In this document: positions 1 through 9,849 of the stretch, one piece after another | Numbering within the stretch: the first letter of the stretch is position 1 | Layout: each line of letters begins with the position of its first letter | The notes under the pieces: generated by a model | What the model was told of the DNA's origin: nothing | Database searches by the model: none | What the model saw: only the letters and a program-made list of their open reading frames with translations | Position numbers and translations under genes: made by a program | NCBI RefSeq assembly: GCF_041154745.1 | Contig: NZ_AP031573.1 | Coordinates: forward strand, 3,844,001 to 3,908,000 | Length of the DNA stretch: 64,000 bases | Origin: Flavobacterium sp. CFS9 | GTDB taxonomy: Bacteria; Bacteroidota; Bacteroidia; Flavobacteriales; Flavobacteriaceae | Direction: 5' to 3'

Positions 1-3000
1 GCACCTCCACCTTTTATAATGGATATTTTCTTTCGTATAAAAAACAGTTTTATATTAATTCCAAGTTCCCCTTGCATATAGGCATACGACTGACCATTAG
101 CGTACCAACCGTTGATACCAATTTGCCCTGAGCCCTTACATTGTGCTTCTCCATAATCTTTAACCATAATGTCAAATCCAAATCCGGCCTGGAAATTGGC
201 ATAAAACATTAAGAAACTCAAGTTTCCGGTTTTGATGCTAAAGTCAGAACCAAAAGCAAATCCTTTTCCTGAAGCAATGCTGTTTTCATCACGCATATAA
301 TTCAGTTTAGCAACATCAACTCTTAAAAGTTTAGCAACAATATCGGGTGGAGGTGGACTGCCCGGGATATCATCTCCAAGCATGAAATAACCACCAGCCT
401 CTACTTCGACAGATCCAATAGCCAGTTTTATACCCAATCGATCAGTAGGAGTACCTGCACGGATGTACCATTTATCCGGTCCGAAGTGTAAAACTGCCCA
501 ACCCGCTCTGTTTCCTGAAGCACGGCCTTGTATGAAACCTCCCGGAGTATCAATATATAAATCGAAGGTACCGTGTAGTGTTTTTGCTCTAAAATCGTAT
601 TCGATCGCAGCAAAGGCATTGATCCCCATACTGTTTTTTACATCGTTTGGATAAAGTTGTTCTGCGGCGGCAGATAAATTAGATGTTTTTAAGGCTTCAG
701 TTGCGATTTGCCCCATTAAAGATTCATTTTCAGTAACCGTTTGTAAGGCTTTTGTTAGTTCGTCAGCCCCCGGAATTTCAAACGGCTGCATTAAGTGACC
801 TTCTCCATAAATGCTAATTCTGTTAAGACCACCATGTTTATTAAAAGCAATTTCGAAACCGGCACCTCCCCAAAAAGCATTTGCTGTTGCAGTACCCGCA
901 AACTTAATCATTGCCTTAACACCTAATCCTGAATCTGCATCAGGTACATAATTGGATTTCGACGCTACAAAAGAAGAACTAAAGCCGTCTTTTTTCATTT
1001 GATAATAGGCACCACCACCAAAACCTTTAAAAGTAATGGGGCCGGCAGGAATATTTAAGTTGTCTACCATGGCATCTACATACCAATATCTAAATGTAGT
1101 AGATCCAAAAATAGCATTAGCTTCAACCTTGATACCTCCTGTAAAATCAGCCGATACACTTCCCTTGAAACCGTTTCCATAAACCGGATCATTGTCCATT
1201 ATGGCAATGCTTCCTTTAAATTTTACACCTCCTAAGTCGGCAGCAACTTTTATTTCCTCAAACTTAAGGCGTTCGTATTTCCATTTCTGAATTCCTTTTT
1301 CTCTGTCGAATGATCCAATGACATAAAATTTAGTCTGACCATTAAACTGATTTTTCATAATGTTAATGGCAACATCAACTTTCAGACTTGCCGATACATC
1401 TGTAGCGACGAGAGAAATTTCGTTAATGGTAACAGGAAAATTACTTACTGCGGCATCTTTTTCCTGAATGTGTTTGTAACCGAAATAGTCTGCCGTTAGA
1501 TAAGGCACAACAGTCTGCAAGGTTAAATTCTGGAAAATGATTCCTTTAAAATTTATGGCTTCTTTTTTCTCGCCATCAGCATTAGTTGTTTCGGAAGATT
1601 TAATTGGAGATGCGGCAAGTTCGGCTGCGGTGGTATTTTTATTACTGCCTTTTAATGCCAAACTTCCGTAAAGAACCGCTTTTGGTAAAAACTTCCCGTC
1701 TTTTACCTTTAGTTCCAGATAAGAGTTTTTTTCTAAAGAAGCCGTCGCTTTAAAAGCCTGAAAGCAAATGTTATTGGTTACATCAGCTTTAAGAATATAT
1801 TCGTTGTCGACAGGGTTTATGATGGCATTGTAAGCTAATCTTCCTCTCGATTTAGGGTCACATTGTGTATTTTCTTCAGAAGAAACCGGTAAAACGATTT
1901 CACCATTGAAGGCAGCGGCTGTTAATGAGTTGGCTCTGAATTCCATCTCAATATGGTCTAATGAAAACTGCCATCCTGAAGCACTTCCTTCTTTAAGACT
2001 AAAAACATTGTCCCCTATAAATTTTCCGGAAACCCCCATTCTGTCTATTAAGAGATTGGCCGCTTCAAATCTAACCCTCTTGTTCTCGTCTCTCTTATTG
2101 AACTGTTCCGGTAATACAACTTTTAGGGATTTGACATAAAAACCTCTCCATAAATTTTCGTTACCAGGAACCAGATAATCTTTTACATAATCCGCATCCG
2201 GCCATTCGATTTTATCAGAGTTTCTAATATCACTTAAATCAATTACAGCATTATTTAACTCAAAAGCAGGGCCTTTGCCCTGATAAGAAGTCAACTGAAA
2301 TTTGGGAAGTGATATTTCAATCAGAATATCATTCCAATTGGATACTATGGTCTGAAATGAACCTCGTACCCGATTAGGAGCGGGGATGAGCTTGTAATCA
2401 TCGTCGACAGGTTCGAGAAAGTTTCTTGAAAATTCAACATCCGCGGCAATTCCAAGTTCCTTAAAACCATTACAATCAATCGTTACATAAGTCTTTTTTT
2501 GCACAACTCCTGTAGACATCTCCATACCTCCTTTTAAAATAAGTAAGGCATTTTGACCATTTATATTAATAGGAACATCTCCGAGTAAAACTAAATTCGT
2601 TGCCCCGACCAATCCTCCTTTATGAGAAAGTTTAATACCGTTAGCGCCAAAAAACAATTCTTTTGGTTTTCCAAGCGAATCATTTTGCGGGATTACGATT
2701 TTTACAAAAGCCGTCAGTTCCGTATATTCAGGAGTGAATTTGGCACTGCTAATACCTAGCATGTATTGTATGCCTCCAATGGTCTTCTTTATACCAAGAG
2801 GAAGCATAGATAATTTTTTAGGCTCTAATAAATCAGTAAGGTTATCGTTTTTGGCAATTTCCTTAAAAACAGACATGGCCAAATCACGATCTTTATTGGT
2901 TTCTTGTGAAACCGGAAAGTTCTTTTTTAAGAAGTCATTTGTGAATTCACTTTTTGGAGTCTCATAATAGCTAAGAGAATTGTTTAACAGACCAATTTCG

Positions 3001-3140
3001 TCTTTTGGAAGATTTTTAGAAATAAAAACCTTCTTTGAATTGGTGATGGTATCAGAAGTATTAGAAAAGCAGTTTATGCTAACTAAAAATAAAATAATAC
3101 TTGCAATAAAAGGAAATAACTTAAGAGTAGTTTTTTTCAA
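1..3140 (-). CDS. Very large secreted/lipoprotein-like protein of unknown function (C-terminus cut by window edge)
   Basis: An open frame runs uninterrupted from a TTG codon at 3140 to the window edge, giving at least 1,046 residues. The first codons encode a short lysine-containing stretch, a hydrophobic segment and then a Cys (about residue 26), which resembles an export or lipoprotein signal; no ATG precedes it in frame. The rest is soluble and rich in beta-forming, glycine-containing stretches (for example FKGFGGGAYYQMKKDGF and GWAVLHFGPDKWYIRAGTP), with no transmembrane helices. I do not recognise a catalytic motif or named domain. It probably acts outside the cytoplasm as a large surface or periplasmic protein; this is inference. 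The nearest upstream gene on this strand is yebC, which has its own terminator, so this gene is probably transcribed separately. Confidence 0.8.
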   Translation of the reverse strand, partial: MKKTTLKLFPFIASIILFLVSINCFSNTSDTITNSKKVFISKNLPKDEIGLLNNSLSYYETPKSEFTNDFLKKNFPVSQETNKDRDLAMSVFKEIAKNDNLTDLLEPKKLSMLPLGIKKTIGGIQYMLGISSAKFTPEYTELTAFVKIVIPQNDSLGKPKELFFGANGIKLSHKGGLVGATNLVLLGDVPININGQNALLILKGGMEMSTGVVQKKTYVTIDCNGFKELGIAADVEFSRNFLEPVDDDYKLIPAPNRVRGSFQTIVSNWNDILIEISLPKFQLTSYQGKGPAFELNNAVIDLSDIRNSDKIEWPDADYVKDYLVPGNENLWRGFYVKSLKVVLPEQFNKRDENKRVRFEAANLLIDRMGVSGKFIGDNVFSLKEGSASGWQFSLDHIEMEFRANSLTAAAFNGEIVLPVSSEENTQCDPKSRGRLAYNAIINPVDNEYILKADVTNNICFQAFKATASLEKNSYLELKVKDGKFLPKAVLYGSLALKGSNKNTTAAELAASPIKSSETTNADGEKKEAINFKGIIFQNLTLQTVVPYLTADYFGYKHIQEKDAAVSNFPVTINEISLVATDVSASLKVDVAINIMKNQFNGQTKFYVIGSFDREKGIQKWKYERLKFEEIKVAADLGGVKFKGSIAIMDNDPVYGNGFKGSVSADFTGGIKVEANAIFGSTTFRYWYVDAMVDNLNIPAGPITFKGFGGGAYYQMKKDGFSSSFVASKSNYVPDADSGLGVKAMIKFAGTATANAFWGGAGFEIAFNKHGGLNRISIYGEGHLMQPFEIPGADELTKALQTVTENESLMGQIATEALKTSNLSAAAEQLYPNDVKNSMGINAFAAIEYDFRAKTLHGTFDLYIDTPGGFIQGRASGNRAGWAVLHFGPDKWYIRAGTPTDRLGIKLAIGSVEVEAGGYFMLGDDIPGSPPPPDIVAKLLRVDVAKLNYMRDENSIASGKGFAFGSDFSIKTGNLSFLMFYANFQAGFGFDIMVKDYGEAQCKGSGQIGINGWYANGQSYAYMQGELGINIKLFFIRKKISIIKGGG

Positions 3141-3417
3141 GTCTTAGTAGGTTTGGTTGGTATTAGGCAATATAATATTTCATCAGGAACTCAGACCGAA
3201 GTAGTCATAATCCCTTAATCAGATTATCGTTTTAACAGGAAAGGACAAGTGTATTGGTGCTATACTTTCTTTTCGGAGTATCAGCTTTTAAGTTGAAAGC
3301 CATAAAATACAGAGGCTTGTTTTCATTACATTCATTTTGTTAAGGTAGGTTTTGTTAAAATTTTGCCAAACATAAGCAATCTTTAAGGATATTCTTTACG
3401 GGTTTCCACATTAGGGC
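3141..3417. other. Intergenic region upstream of the large secreted protein
   Basis: No gene or RNA was seen. It must hold the promoter of the large secreted protein, but no perfect TAnnTTTG box stands out near the TTG start. The yebC terminator begins at its far end. Confidence 0.5.
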
Positions 3418-3444
3418 AAAAAAAAACTCCGGAAAGATCCGGAG
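3418..3444 (-). terminator. Rho-independent terminator of yebC
   Basis: CTCCGGA (3427-3433) pairs perfectly with TCCGGAG (3438-3444) around a 4-nt loop. On the minus strand the stem is followed by a run of about nine T. It lies 30 bp past the yebC stop. Confidence 0.85.
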
Positions 3445-3473
3445 CCTGATGTATGGTGTTGAAATATAGGTTT

Positions 3474-4187
3474 TTACTCTTCTTTCATAGTGTGATAAAC
3501 GTTCATTACGTCATCATCTTCTTCGATTTTTTCGATTAATTTTTCTACGTCTGCGATTTGAGCTTCTGTAAGTTCTTTTGTGATTTGCGGAATACGCTCA
3601 AATCCTGAAGATAAGATTTCTAAACCTCTGTTTTCCAGTTCTTTTTGTAAAGCTCCGAAGCTTCCAAAAGGCGCATAGATTAAAATTCCGTCTTCGTCTT
3701 CAAAAACTTCTTCAGCACCAAAATCAATTAGTTCTAACTCTAATTCTTCAGCATCAATTTCACCTTTTGCAATTCTGAAATTGCAAGTATGGTCAAACAT
3801 AAACTCAACAGAACCCTGTGTTCCCATTGTTCCGTTACATTTGTTAAAATAACTTCTGATGTTTGCTACTGTTCTGTTATTGTTGTCAGATGCTGTTTCA
3901 ATTAAAATAGCAATTCCGTGAGGAGCATATCCTTCAAACAGAATCTCTTTATAGTTGGCAGTGTCTTTATTACTTGCATTTTTTATCGCACGCTCCACAT
4001 TGTCCTTTGGCATGTTAGCGGCTTTTGCATTTTGTATTACAGCTCTTAATCTAGAATTGGCATCCGGGTTAGGACCACCTTCTTTAACGGCCATAACAAT
4101 ATCTTTACCAATTCGGGTAAATGTTTTGGCCATTGCTGACCAGCGTTTCATTTTTCTTCCTTTTCTAAATTCGAATGCTCTTCCCAT
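3474..4187 (-). CDS. yebC: YebC/PmpR family DNA-binding transcriptional regulator
   Basis: 237 residues, the normal family length, starting MGRAFEFRKGRKMKRWSAMA, close to the conserved MAGHSKW...KRxKAxxD opening of the family. The characteristic GGPNPDANSRLRAVIQNAKAANMP stretch and the acidic C-terminal domain are present. Members of the family are cytoplasmic DNA-binding proteins; some have also been linked to relief of ribosome stalling. The gene is monocistronic: it has a good promoter upstream (TTTG-N19-TATTTTTG) and a strong terminator downstream. The ATG at 4187 is the obvious start. Function in this organism is inferred from family only. Confidence 0.95.
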   Translation of the reverse strand: MGRAFEFRKGRKMKRWSAMAKTFTRIGKDIVMAVKEGGPNPDANSRLRAVIQNAKAANMPKDNVERAIKNASNKDTANYKEILFEGYAPHGIAILIETASDNNNRTVANIRSYFNKCNGTMGTQGSVEFMFDHTCNFRIAKGEIDAEELELELIDFGAEEVFEDEDGILIYAPFGSFGALQKELENRGLEILSSGFERIPQITKELTEAQIADVEKLIEKIEEDDDVMNVYHTMKEE

Positions 4188-4210
4188 TTCTAATTTTTAG
4201 TTTTGTGTGG

Positions 4211-4241
4211 CAAAAATACGGTTATTCCTTATTTTTCCAAA
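4211..4241 (-). promoter_or_regulatory. Promoter of yebC (Bacteroidota -33/-7 type)
   Basis: On the minus strand TTTG (4238-4241) is followed after 19 nt by TATTTTTG (4211-4218), a perfect TAnnTTTG box. The start codon lies 23 nt beyond the box. Confidence 0.6.
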
Positions 4242-4337
4242 ATCAATTGTATTCTTTTTTATTGTGACGTATTAAGTTATGAGTTATGGGGTTTCAGGTT
4301 TCAAGTTTCAGACTAGGTATAACCCACATCTCACATC

Positions 4338-6368
4338 TCACTTCCACGCATTAAACTCATTAATAACATTTACGGCCTCATTTAAATAAGGATTCGTTTT
4401 TAGATTGTCAATCTGGTATTGGTTGATTGTTTTGTCATTAGGGTATACGCCCAGCAGAAACTGATTTACCGTAGAATTATACACATCCAGAGGGTTGTTT
4501 TCATCATTAAAAGTATTGATTTCCGTCCAAAGTGAACTTACCGCTTTTTTCTGTTTGAAGACAGCATCTAAAGTCATTGGAATTTCTGCTTTTGGAGTAT
4601 TGACAATTTTATCAATTTTTTTATTGATTTCTTTTATGTTGTTAAAAAAGTAATTGTCAGCCAATCGTGTTGTACTGGTTTGGGCCAATTTGTCAATCAG
4701 AGCTCTTTTTACATAAGGCTTAAATTTCAAAGACGGTGTGATACTATCATTTTTAATAGCGGTAGGGAAATTGCTTTCTCGTTGATACACATTTTCATAG
4801 AATTCAGGAAGAATTACATCTGGCTTTACCCCGATATATTGATGACTTTTGCCTGTAACTCTGTAAAATTTATTAATTGTAATCTTTAAAAAATCGGTGT
4901 TTTTAGTTTCATCAAGCGAAAGAATCGTCTGCATGGTCGCTTTCCCAAGTGTAGTACTTCCTAATATTAAAGCGCGGTTATAATCCTGCAATATAGAGGA
5001 AAAGAATTCACTTGCCGAAGCCGTATTGCTATTTACCAGAATGACGATCGGACCTTTATAAATTAAACCTTTATAAGGATCATTGATAATTGATTTTCCT
5101 TGATTACGATCTACAACTATAGAAAGTGGTCCATAGTCAATAAACATTCCGGCCAGTTTTATCGCTTCTTCCATCGATCCGCCGCCATTGTCAATCAGGT
5201 CGATTACCAGCCCTTTTATATTGTCTCTTTCCAGTTTTATCACTTCACGTGCCACATCATCAGCGCAGCCTTTGCGAGTATTGCCTTCTAAGTCAGCGTA
5301 AAAACTGGGGATTTTGATGTATCCAATTTTACTTTCCTTTCCAACAATAAAGCTAAAAACAGAATTCTCTTCGTCTTTCATCACCTTTTTCTCGATATAA
5401 ACATCAAAGCTTTTGCCTGAATTTCGTTTTAAGGTTAACGTGATGCTTTTATTGGATTCTGATAAAATCAAAGTTGAGATGGATTCCAGTGACGCACAGG
5501 AAACCTGCAAAGTTTCTTTCTGATTGGATATTGAAATGATCTGATCGCCTTTTTTGATCTGACCTGTTTGATAGGCGGGTCCATTAGGATCAACTTCGGC
5601 TACAATGATTTCATTCTTTTCATTTAAATTGACCGTCATTCCTAAAGATAAATGTTCTTTAGAGAGTGAAGCCACAAAGCTTGTTTTAGAATCGTCACTA
5701 AAATAGGCAGAGTGAGGATCAAAGTACGTACAAAAGAAATTATAGAACTTTTCTTCCTGTTTAATATTTGTCTCTAAAAGGGTATTGATTCGACAGATTT
5801 CATTGGATAAAATTAGTTTCTTTGATTTGAGTTCTATCGATTTAAAATTAGTCTTTACCGAATCTAAATTGTCACTTATGTCAGCTATCTCATCTAAAAT
5901 CTGGTAGCGAATTTTTTTGAGCCATACTTTTTCAAGATTTTCTTGTTTAAGGTAAAAAGGGAATGATTTTTTGTAGAATCGGATAGTGTCCGTTGTATTG
6001 TAATCAATAGGCTCAGTCTGAATCTTTTCAAGAATCTTTTTTGTTCTCAAAAGACTCTCTTTGTATTTAGAAGTAATATCGGCTAAAAAACTGCAATCAT
6101 TACTCAGAATAAAATCGTCTAAGTTCGTGCGGTATTTCTCCGCCATTTCATCGTATTCTGTTTTAAAAAAAATATTTCGGGAAGGATCTAATTCGTTGAT
6201 CAGATTATCAAAAACAAAAATAGACAAGCTGTCATCAACGGGTTTTGGTCGGATGTGCTCTTCCTGAATAACGGCATTTATTTTGTTGACTATTTCGCAG
6301 GTGGGATCGCCACTTTGACTAAATAGAATATTTGTGGTTAGAATCAGCGCCAGTGCTATTTTTTTCAT
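4338..6368 (-). CDS. prc: Carboxy-terminal processing (tail-specific) protease, S41 family
   Basis: 676 residues with a cleavable signal peptide (about residues 1-18, hydrophobic then FSQS), so it is exported to the periplasm. Order: a helical Tsp-type N-terminal domain, a PDZ domain (about 238-325, containing GPAYQTGQIKKGDQIISI), the S41 catalytic core and a Tsp-type C-terminal domain. Aligning by eye with E. coli Tsp places the catalytic serine at S451 (TASASE) and the lysine at K476 (TLGKATMQ), at the conserved 25-residue spacing; NGGG (394-397) forms the usual loop. The family degrades periplasmic proteins from the C-terminus and regulates cell-wall enzymes. A TAATTTTA near-match to the -7 box lies at 6391-6398 (minus). 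The gene is slightly shorter than many Bacteroidota homologues. Confidence 0.93.
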   Translation of the reverse strand: MKKIALALILTTNILFSQSGDPTCEIVNKINAVIQEEHIRPKPVDDSLSIFVFDNLINELDPSRNIFFKTEYDEMAEKYRTNLDDFILSNDCSFLADITSKYKESLLRTKKILEKIQTEPIDYNTTDTIRFYKKSFPFYLKQENLEKVWLKKIRYQILDEIADISDNLDSVKTNFKSIELKSKKLILSNEICRINTLLETNIKQEEKFYNFFCTYFDPHSAYFSDDSKTSFVASLSKEHLSLGMTVNLNEKNEIIVAEVDPNGPAYQTGQIKKGDQIISISNQKETLQVSCASLESISTLILSESNKSITLTLKRNSGKSFDVYIEKKVMKDEENSVFSFIVGKESKIGYIKIPSFYADLEGNTRKGCADDVAREVIKLERDNIKGLVIDLIDNGGGSMEEAIKLAGMFIDYGPLSIVVDRNQGKSIINDPYKGLIYKGPIVILVNSNTASASEFFSSILQDYNRALILGSTTLGKATMQTILSLDETKNTDFLKITINKFYRVTGKSHQYIGVKPDVILPEFYENVYQRESNFPTAIKNDSITPSLKFKPYVKRALIDKLAQTSTTRLADNYFFNNIKEINKKIDKIVNTPKAEIPMTLDAVFKQKKAVSSLWTEINTFNDENNPLDVYNSTVNQFLLGVYPNDKTINQYQIDNLKTNPYLNEAVNVINEFNAWK

Positions 6369-6546
6369 AAATCAGAATCTTCGTTCAGACTAAAATTACG
6401 CTTATTTTTTTAGAAAATCTTATTCTTTTCTAAAAATTCTTACATCCGGATGATTTTTATTCTATAGCGTTTTTTGCCTCGAATTCACAAATTTATTTAC
6501 TTTTTTGCAGACAATCATTTGTGAATTTGTGGCAAAAAAACTATTC

Positions 6547-6581
6547 AAAAAAAAAATGCATTGCTTGATTAGCAATGCATT
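6547..6581 (-). terminator. Rho-independent terminator of gcvT
   Basis: AATGCATTGCT (6555-6565) pairs with AGCAATGCATT (6571-6581). The minus-strand product then has about nine T. It sits 25 bp past the gcvT stop. Confidence 0.85.
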
Positions 6582-6605
6582 TTCTAATTTTATAGAGATG
6601 AAAAT

Positions 6606-7688
6606 CTATTTCTTATAAAAAGGAAGTTTAACCACTTTAGCAGCTACATCATTTTTTCTGATTCTGATAAAGATATCGCTGTCAACAGCACTATTATTTA
6701 CCGTAACATATCCTAATCCAATACCTTTGTTCATAGAAGGTGACATAGTTCCTGATGTCACTACACCAATCACAGCACCTGAAGCATCTACAATTTCGTA
6801 ATCATGTCTTGGTACCGCACGCTCCTGCATTTCGAAAGCAATTAGTTTTCGGGTAACACCTTCTTCTTTTTGTTTTTTCAGATTTTCAGAATTGGTAAAA
6901 TTTTTAGTAAACTTAGTAATCCAGCCTAATCCAGCCTCTAATGGAGAAGTAGTATCGTTAATATCATTTCCGTATAAGCAGAATCCCATTTCAAGACGTA
7001 AAGTATCACGGGCAGCTAATCCGATAGGTTTAATTCCGAAAGCGGCACCTGCTTCGAAAACTTTATTCCAGATAGCTTCAGCATCGGCATTTTTGCAGTA
7101 AATTTCAAATCCGCCTGAACCGGTATATCCTGTTGCAGAAATAATTACGTCATTGAATCCGGCAAAATCAGCTACTTCAAAATGGTAGTAGGTAATAGCA
7201 CTTAGGTCGATAGAAGATAAAGACTGCATAGCTTCAACCGCTTTTGGTCCCTGAATAGCCAATAAAGAGTACTCATCAGAAAGGTTTTTCATTTCAACAC
7301 CCAAATCATTGTGCGAAGAAATCCAGTTCCAGTCTTTTTCGATATTGGAAGCATTTACAACCAGTAAATACTCTTCTTCTTTCATTTTATATACAATCAA
7401 ATCATCTACAATTCCGCCTTCGTTGTTTGGCAGACAAGAATATTGTGCTCTTCCGATAGTCAAAGTCGAAGCATCATTTGAAGTTACTTTTTGAATCAAA
7501 GCCAAAGCATTTGGACCTGTCAACAAAAATTCTCCCATATGCGAAACGTCAAAAACGCCCACACTGTTGCGAACTGTTTCGTGTTCAGCATTTACGCCCT
7601 CATAGGTAATAGGCATATTGTATCCGGCAAAAGGCAGCATTTTCGCTCCCAAACTCTCATGTATGTGCGTAAGCGCAGTATTTTTCAT
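6606..7688 (-). CDS. gcvT: Glycine cleavage system aminomethyltransferase (T protein)
   Basis: 360 residues, standard for GcvT. It transfers the methylene group from the H-protein-bound aminomethyl intermediate to tetrahydrofolate, releasing ammonia. The folate-binding GcvT fold is recognisable from [11 protein letters not shown] near residue 45, the central [12 protein letters not shown], and [14 protein letters not shown], followed by the C-terminal barrel with [19 protein letters not shown]. The other glycine cleavage genes (gcvH, gcvP) are not nearby, which is common in Bacteroidota. The gene stands alone between a promoter with a perfect TAAATTTG box and a strong terminator. No glycine riboswitch-like structure was recognised upstream. 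Confidence 0.97.
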   Translation of the reverse strand: MKNTALTHIHESLGAKMLPFAGYNMPITYEGVNAEHETVRNSVGVFDVSHMGEFLLTGPNALALIQKVTSNDASTLTIGRAQYSCLPNNEGGIVDDLIVYKMKEEEYLLVVNASNIEKDWNWISSHNDLGVEMKNLSDEYSLLAIQGPKAVEAMQSLSSIDLSAITYYHFEVADFAGFNDVIISATGYTGSGGFEIYCKNADAEAIWNKVFEAGAAFGIKPIGLAARDTLRLEMGFCLYGNDINDTTSPLEAGLGWITKFTKNFTNSENLKKQKEEGVTRKLIAFEMQERAVPRHDYEIVDASGAVIGVVTSGTMSPSMNKGIGLGYVTVNNSAVDSDIFIRIRKNDVAAKVVKLPFYKK

Positions 7689-7713
7689 TGTGTTGTTTTA
7701 TAAAATTGTGTCG

Positions 7714-7721
7714 CAAATTTA
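7714..7721 (-). promoter_or_regulatory. -7 promoter box of gcvT
   Basis: TAAATTTG on the minus strand, a perfect TAnnTTTG match, 25 nt upstream of the gcvT ATG. No clear TTTG -33 element is visible at the usual spacing. Confidence 0.45.
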
Positions 7722-7947
7722 TTTAAAAAATATCGAAGATTTATATACTAAATTATTAAAATTCGCAATATTCTTGCCCGATTTATGCATACGAAGCAAT
7801 ATCTTGTAATTTGAATAGTTTTTGACGTTTTGGTTTTCGAATAAAACGGACGAAATAGAATGGAGACAGCAGAGTTTAAATTTTAGAGTCCTATGAAGCG
7901 TTCTGATTTTTAATTTTTATGTAACTTTAAGTCATTAAATCAGTCCG

Positions 7948-8793
7948 ATGAAAGATCCGTTTCTAATTACAAAAGAAGAGGTTTTAAAATTTCTCAAACC
8001 CGTAAATCCTGTAACACATAAGGGACTTCAGGGACATGCGGTTATCATTGCCGGAAGTTACGGAAAAGTGGGAGCGGCCGTTTTAGCTTCAAAATCCTGC
8101 TTAAAATCGGGCTGCGGATTAGTAACTGCTTTTGTTCCAAAATGCGGTTATCAAATTCTGCAGATCTCGATTCCGGAAGTGATGGTAATAACCGATGAAA
8201 ACACTAATTTCCTGACCAGTATTCATTTTCCGTTATTACCACAAGCCATCGGAATTGGGCCGGGAATAGGAGTGGAACTGGGTACTCAAAAAGCGCTTTT
8301 TGAATTTTTGAGAGTGAATAAATCACCTTTAGTACTGGATGCCGATGCTTTGAACATTTTGGCAGAAAATTTAACCTGGCTGGAATTAGTTCCTGAAAAC
8401 ACTATTCTGACACCTCATCCCAAAGAATTGGAGCGTTTAATCGGTAAGTGGAATTCAGAATCGGAAAAGTTTCAAAAAACGATTGCTTTTTCAGAAAAGT
8501 ACAAAGTAATCATTGTCATGAAAGGCGCGCCAACTTACATCATCATTAAAGCTGAAATCTACGAAAACACTACCGGAAATGCAGCTTTGGCTACGGCCGG
8601 AAGCGGAGATACCCTCACCGGAATCATTACAGGCTTACTGGCTCAGGGCTACGAACCTAAATACGCAGCAAAATTAGGCGTTTTCCTCCACGGACTCACA
8701 GCCGATATTGCCTTACCCAAAACAGGTTATGAATCTTTTACAGCTTCTACTATTATTAAGTACTTGGGAAAAGCTTTTTTGAGCTTGGGCTAA
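7948..8793 (+). CDS. nnrD: ADP/ATP-dependent NAD(P)H-hydrate dehydratase (YjeF C-terminal, ribokinase-like)
   Basis: 281 residues matching the kinase-like C-terminal half of YjeF. It repairs hydrated NAD(P)H (NADHX/NADPHX) in a nucleotide-dependent reaction. Seen in the sequence: [24 protein letters not shown] at the N-terminus, GIGPGIG near 103-109, LDADALNIL (about 130-138), [10 protein letters not shown], and [15 protein letters not shown], with GSGD at 218-221 forming the anion hole and catalytic Asp. In many bacteria this domain is fused behind the epimerase NnrE; here there is no epimerase domain, so the enzyme is stand-alone and NnrE must be encoded elsewhere. A near-consensus box TAACTTTA lies at 7922-7929. 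The gene is divergent from gcvT. Confidence 0.93.
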   Translation: MKDPFLITKEEVLKFLKPVNPVTHKGLQGHAVIIAGSYGKVGAAVLASKSCLKSGCGLVTAFVPKCGYQILQISIPEVMVITDENTNFLTSIHFPLLPQAIGIGPGIGVELGTQKALFEFLRVNKSPLVLDADALNILAENLTWLELVPENTILTPHPKELERLIGKWNSESEKFQKTIAFSEKYKVIIVMKGAPTYIIIKAEIYENTTGNAALATAGSGDTLTGIITGLLAQGYEPKYAAKLGVFLHGLTADIALPKTGYESFTASTIIKYLGKAFLSLG

Positions 8794-8795
8794 CC

Positions 8796-8992
8796 TAACC
8801 GCAAAGTTCGCAAAGTTTTACGCAAAGGTTTTGTATATAGTTTTGTGAACTTTCTCTACAAATTAACCTAACTGCAAAGTTCGCAAAGTTTTACACAAAG
8901 TTTCGCGAAGATTTTACACAAAGCCTAGCGAACCTTTGGGCTTCACAAGAATCTTAAAGACAAAACCTTTGCGCGCCTTGCGGTAAAAAAAA
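8796..8992. repeat. Dispersed CGCAAAGTTCGCAAAG-type palindromic repeat cluster
   Basis: Multiple imperfect copies of (A)CGCAAAGTTCGCAAAG lie between an AACCGCAAAG left end and a CTTGCGGTAA right end. The same architecture recurs at 10274-10394 and 43962-44105. This copy is more degenerate, with two tandem left halves (8796 and about 8865). It fills most of the gap between nnrD and the HipA-like kinase gene. Confidence 0.8.
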
Positions 8993-9053
8993 TCTAAACA
9001 GTCTAAGCAAGTCTAATATTCTAAAAATCCAATAATCTAAAATTCTAAATTAC

Positions 9054-9061
9054 TAAGTTTG
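9054..9061 (+). promoter_or_regulatory. -7 promoter box of the HipA-like kinase gene
   Basis: TAAGTTTG, a perfect TAnnTTTG match, ends 5 nt before the ATG at 9067. If used, the transcript would start at or next to the start codon and be effectively leaderless. Confidence 0.4.
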
Positions 9062-9066
9062 TATTC

Positions 9067-9849
9067 ATGAAAAACAACTTCGATCTCAGAACAGTAAACG
9101 TCATGCGTTATATAACGCCATTGCGCGAGGGAGGTTCTTTACCTGCTTTGGCAGAAGCCGATGACGATTTTAAATACGTCTTAAAATTTAGAGGAGCCGG
9201 TCACGGTGTAAAAGCTTTGATCGCCGAATTGGTGGGCGGGCAAATCGCAAAAGCTTTAAAATTACAGCTTCCGGAATTGGTTTTCGCCAATCTTGACGAA
9301 GCGTTTGGAAGAACGGAAGCGGATGAAGAAATTCAGGATTTACTGCAGGGAAGTCAGGGACTAAATCTGGCGCTCCATTTTTTATCGGGAGCCATTACAT
9401 TCGATCCTGTTGTGACTACCGTTGATGCTAAGCTGGCTTCGCAAATTGTGTGGCTGGACGCTTATATTACCAATGTAGACCGTACCTTCAAAAACACCAA
9501 TATGTTGATTTGGCATAAGGAGTTATGGCTGATTGATCACGGGGCATGCTTGTATTTTCATCATTCCTGGAACAATTGGGAACAGCATGCCAAAAGTCCG
9601 TTTGCGCTAATCAAAGACCACGTTTTATTGCCTCAGGCCTCACTTTTAAAGGAAGTTGATGCTGAATTTAAAGCCCTTTTATCGCACGAAATTTTAGAAG
9701 AAATCGTAAATACAATTCCACTGGAATGGCTGCAATGGGAAGATACCGACGAGGAGCCGGAAACCTTGCGAAATGTGTATTTACAGTTTTTACAGACCCG
9801 ATTAAATCATTCAGAAATCTTTGTAAATCAGGCACAAAATGCAAGATAA
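9067..9849 (+). CDS. HipA-like kinase family protein
   Basis: 260 residues. The sequence keeps a minimal HipA/PI-kinase-type active site: YVLKFRG with Lys40 (ATP-binding lysine), Glu54 in the following helix, NVDRTFKN with Asp138 and Asn143 (the D-x4-N catalytic pair seen in HipA as D-AHAK-N), and LIDHG with Asp157 as metal ligand. It lacks the N-terminal domain of classical HipA toxins and is only about half their length. It is followed by a DUF3037 gene with an 11-bp overlap; the two families usually occur together, so they probably act as a unit. A protein kinase or toxin-like role is possible but unproven. No HipB-like antitoxin is adjacent. Confidence 0.8.
   Translation: MKNNFDLRTVNVMRYITPLREGGSLPALAEADDDFKYVLKFRGAGHGVKALIAELVGGQIAKALKLQLPELVFANLDEAFGRTEADEEIQDLLQGSQGLNLALHFLSGAITFDPVVTTVDAKLASQIVWLDAYITNVDRTFKNTNMLIWHKELWLIDHGACLYFHHSWNNWEQHAKSPFALIKDHVLLPQASLLKEVDAEFKALLSHEILEEIVNTIPLEWLQWEDTDEEPETLRNVYLQFLQTRLNHSEIFVNQAQNAR

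Noticed and set aside
6369..7947. Glycine riboswitch near gcvT
   Set aside because: The leader of gcvT is only about 25 nt if the TAAATTTG box is used, too short for a glycine aptamer, and no such fold was recognised.
8796..8992. CRISPR array in the CGCAAAG repeat cluster
   Set aside because: Repeat units are imperfect and irregularly spaced with no unique spacers, and no cas gene is present.
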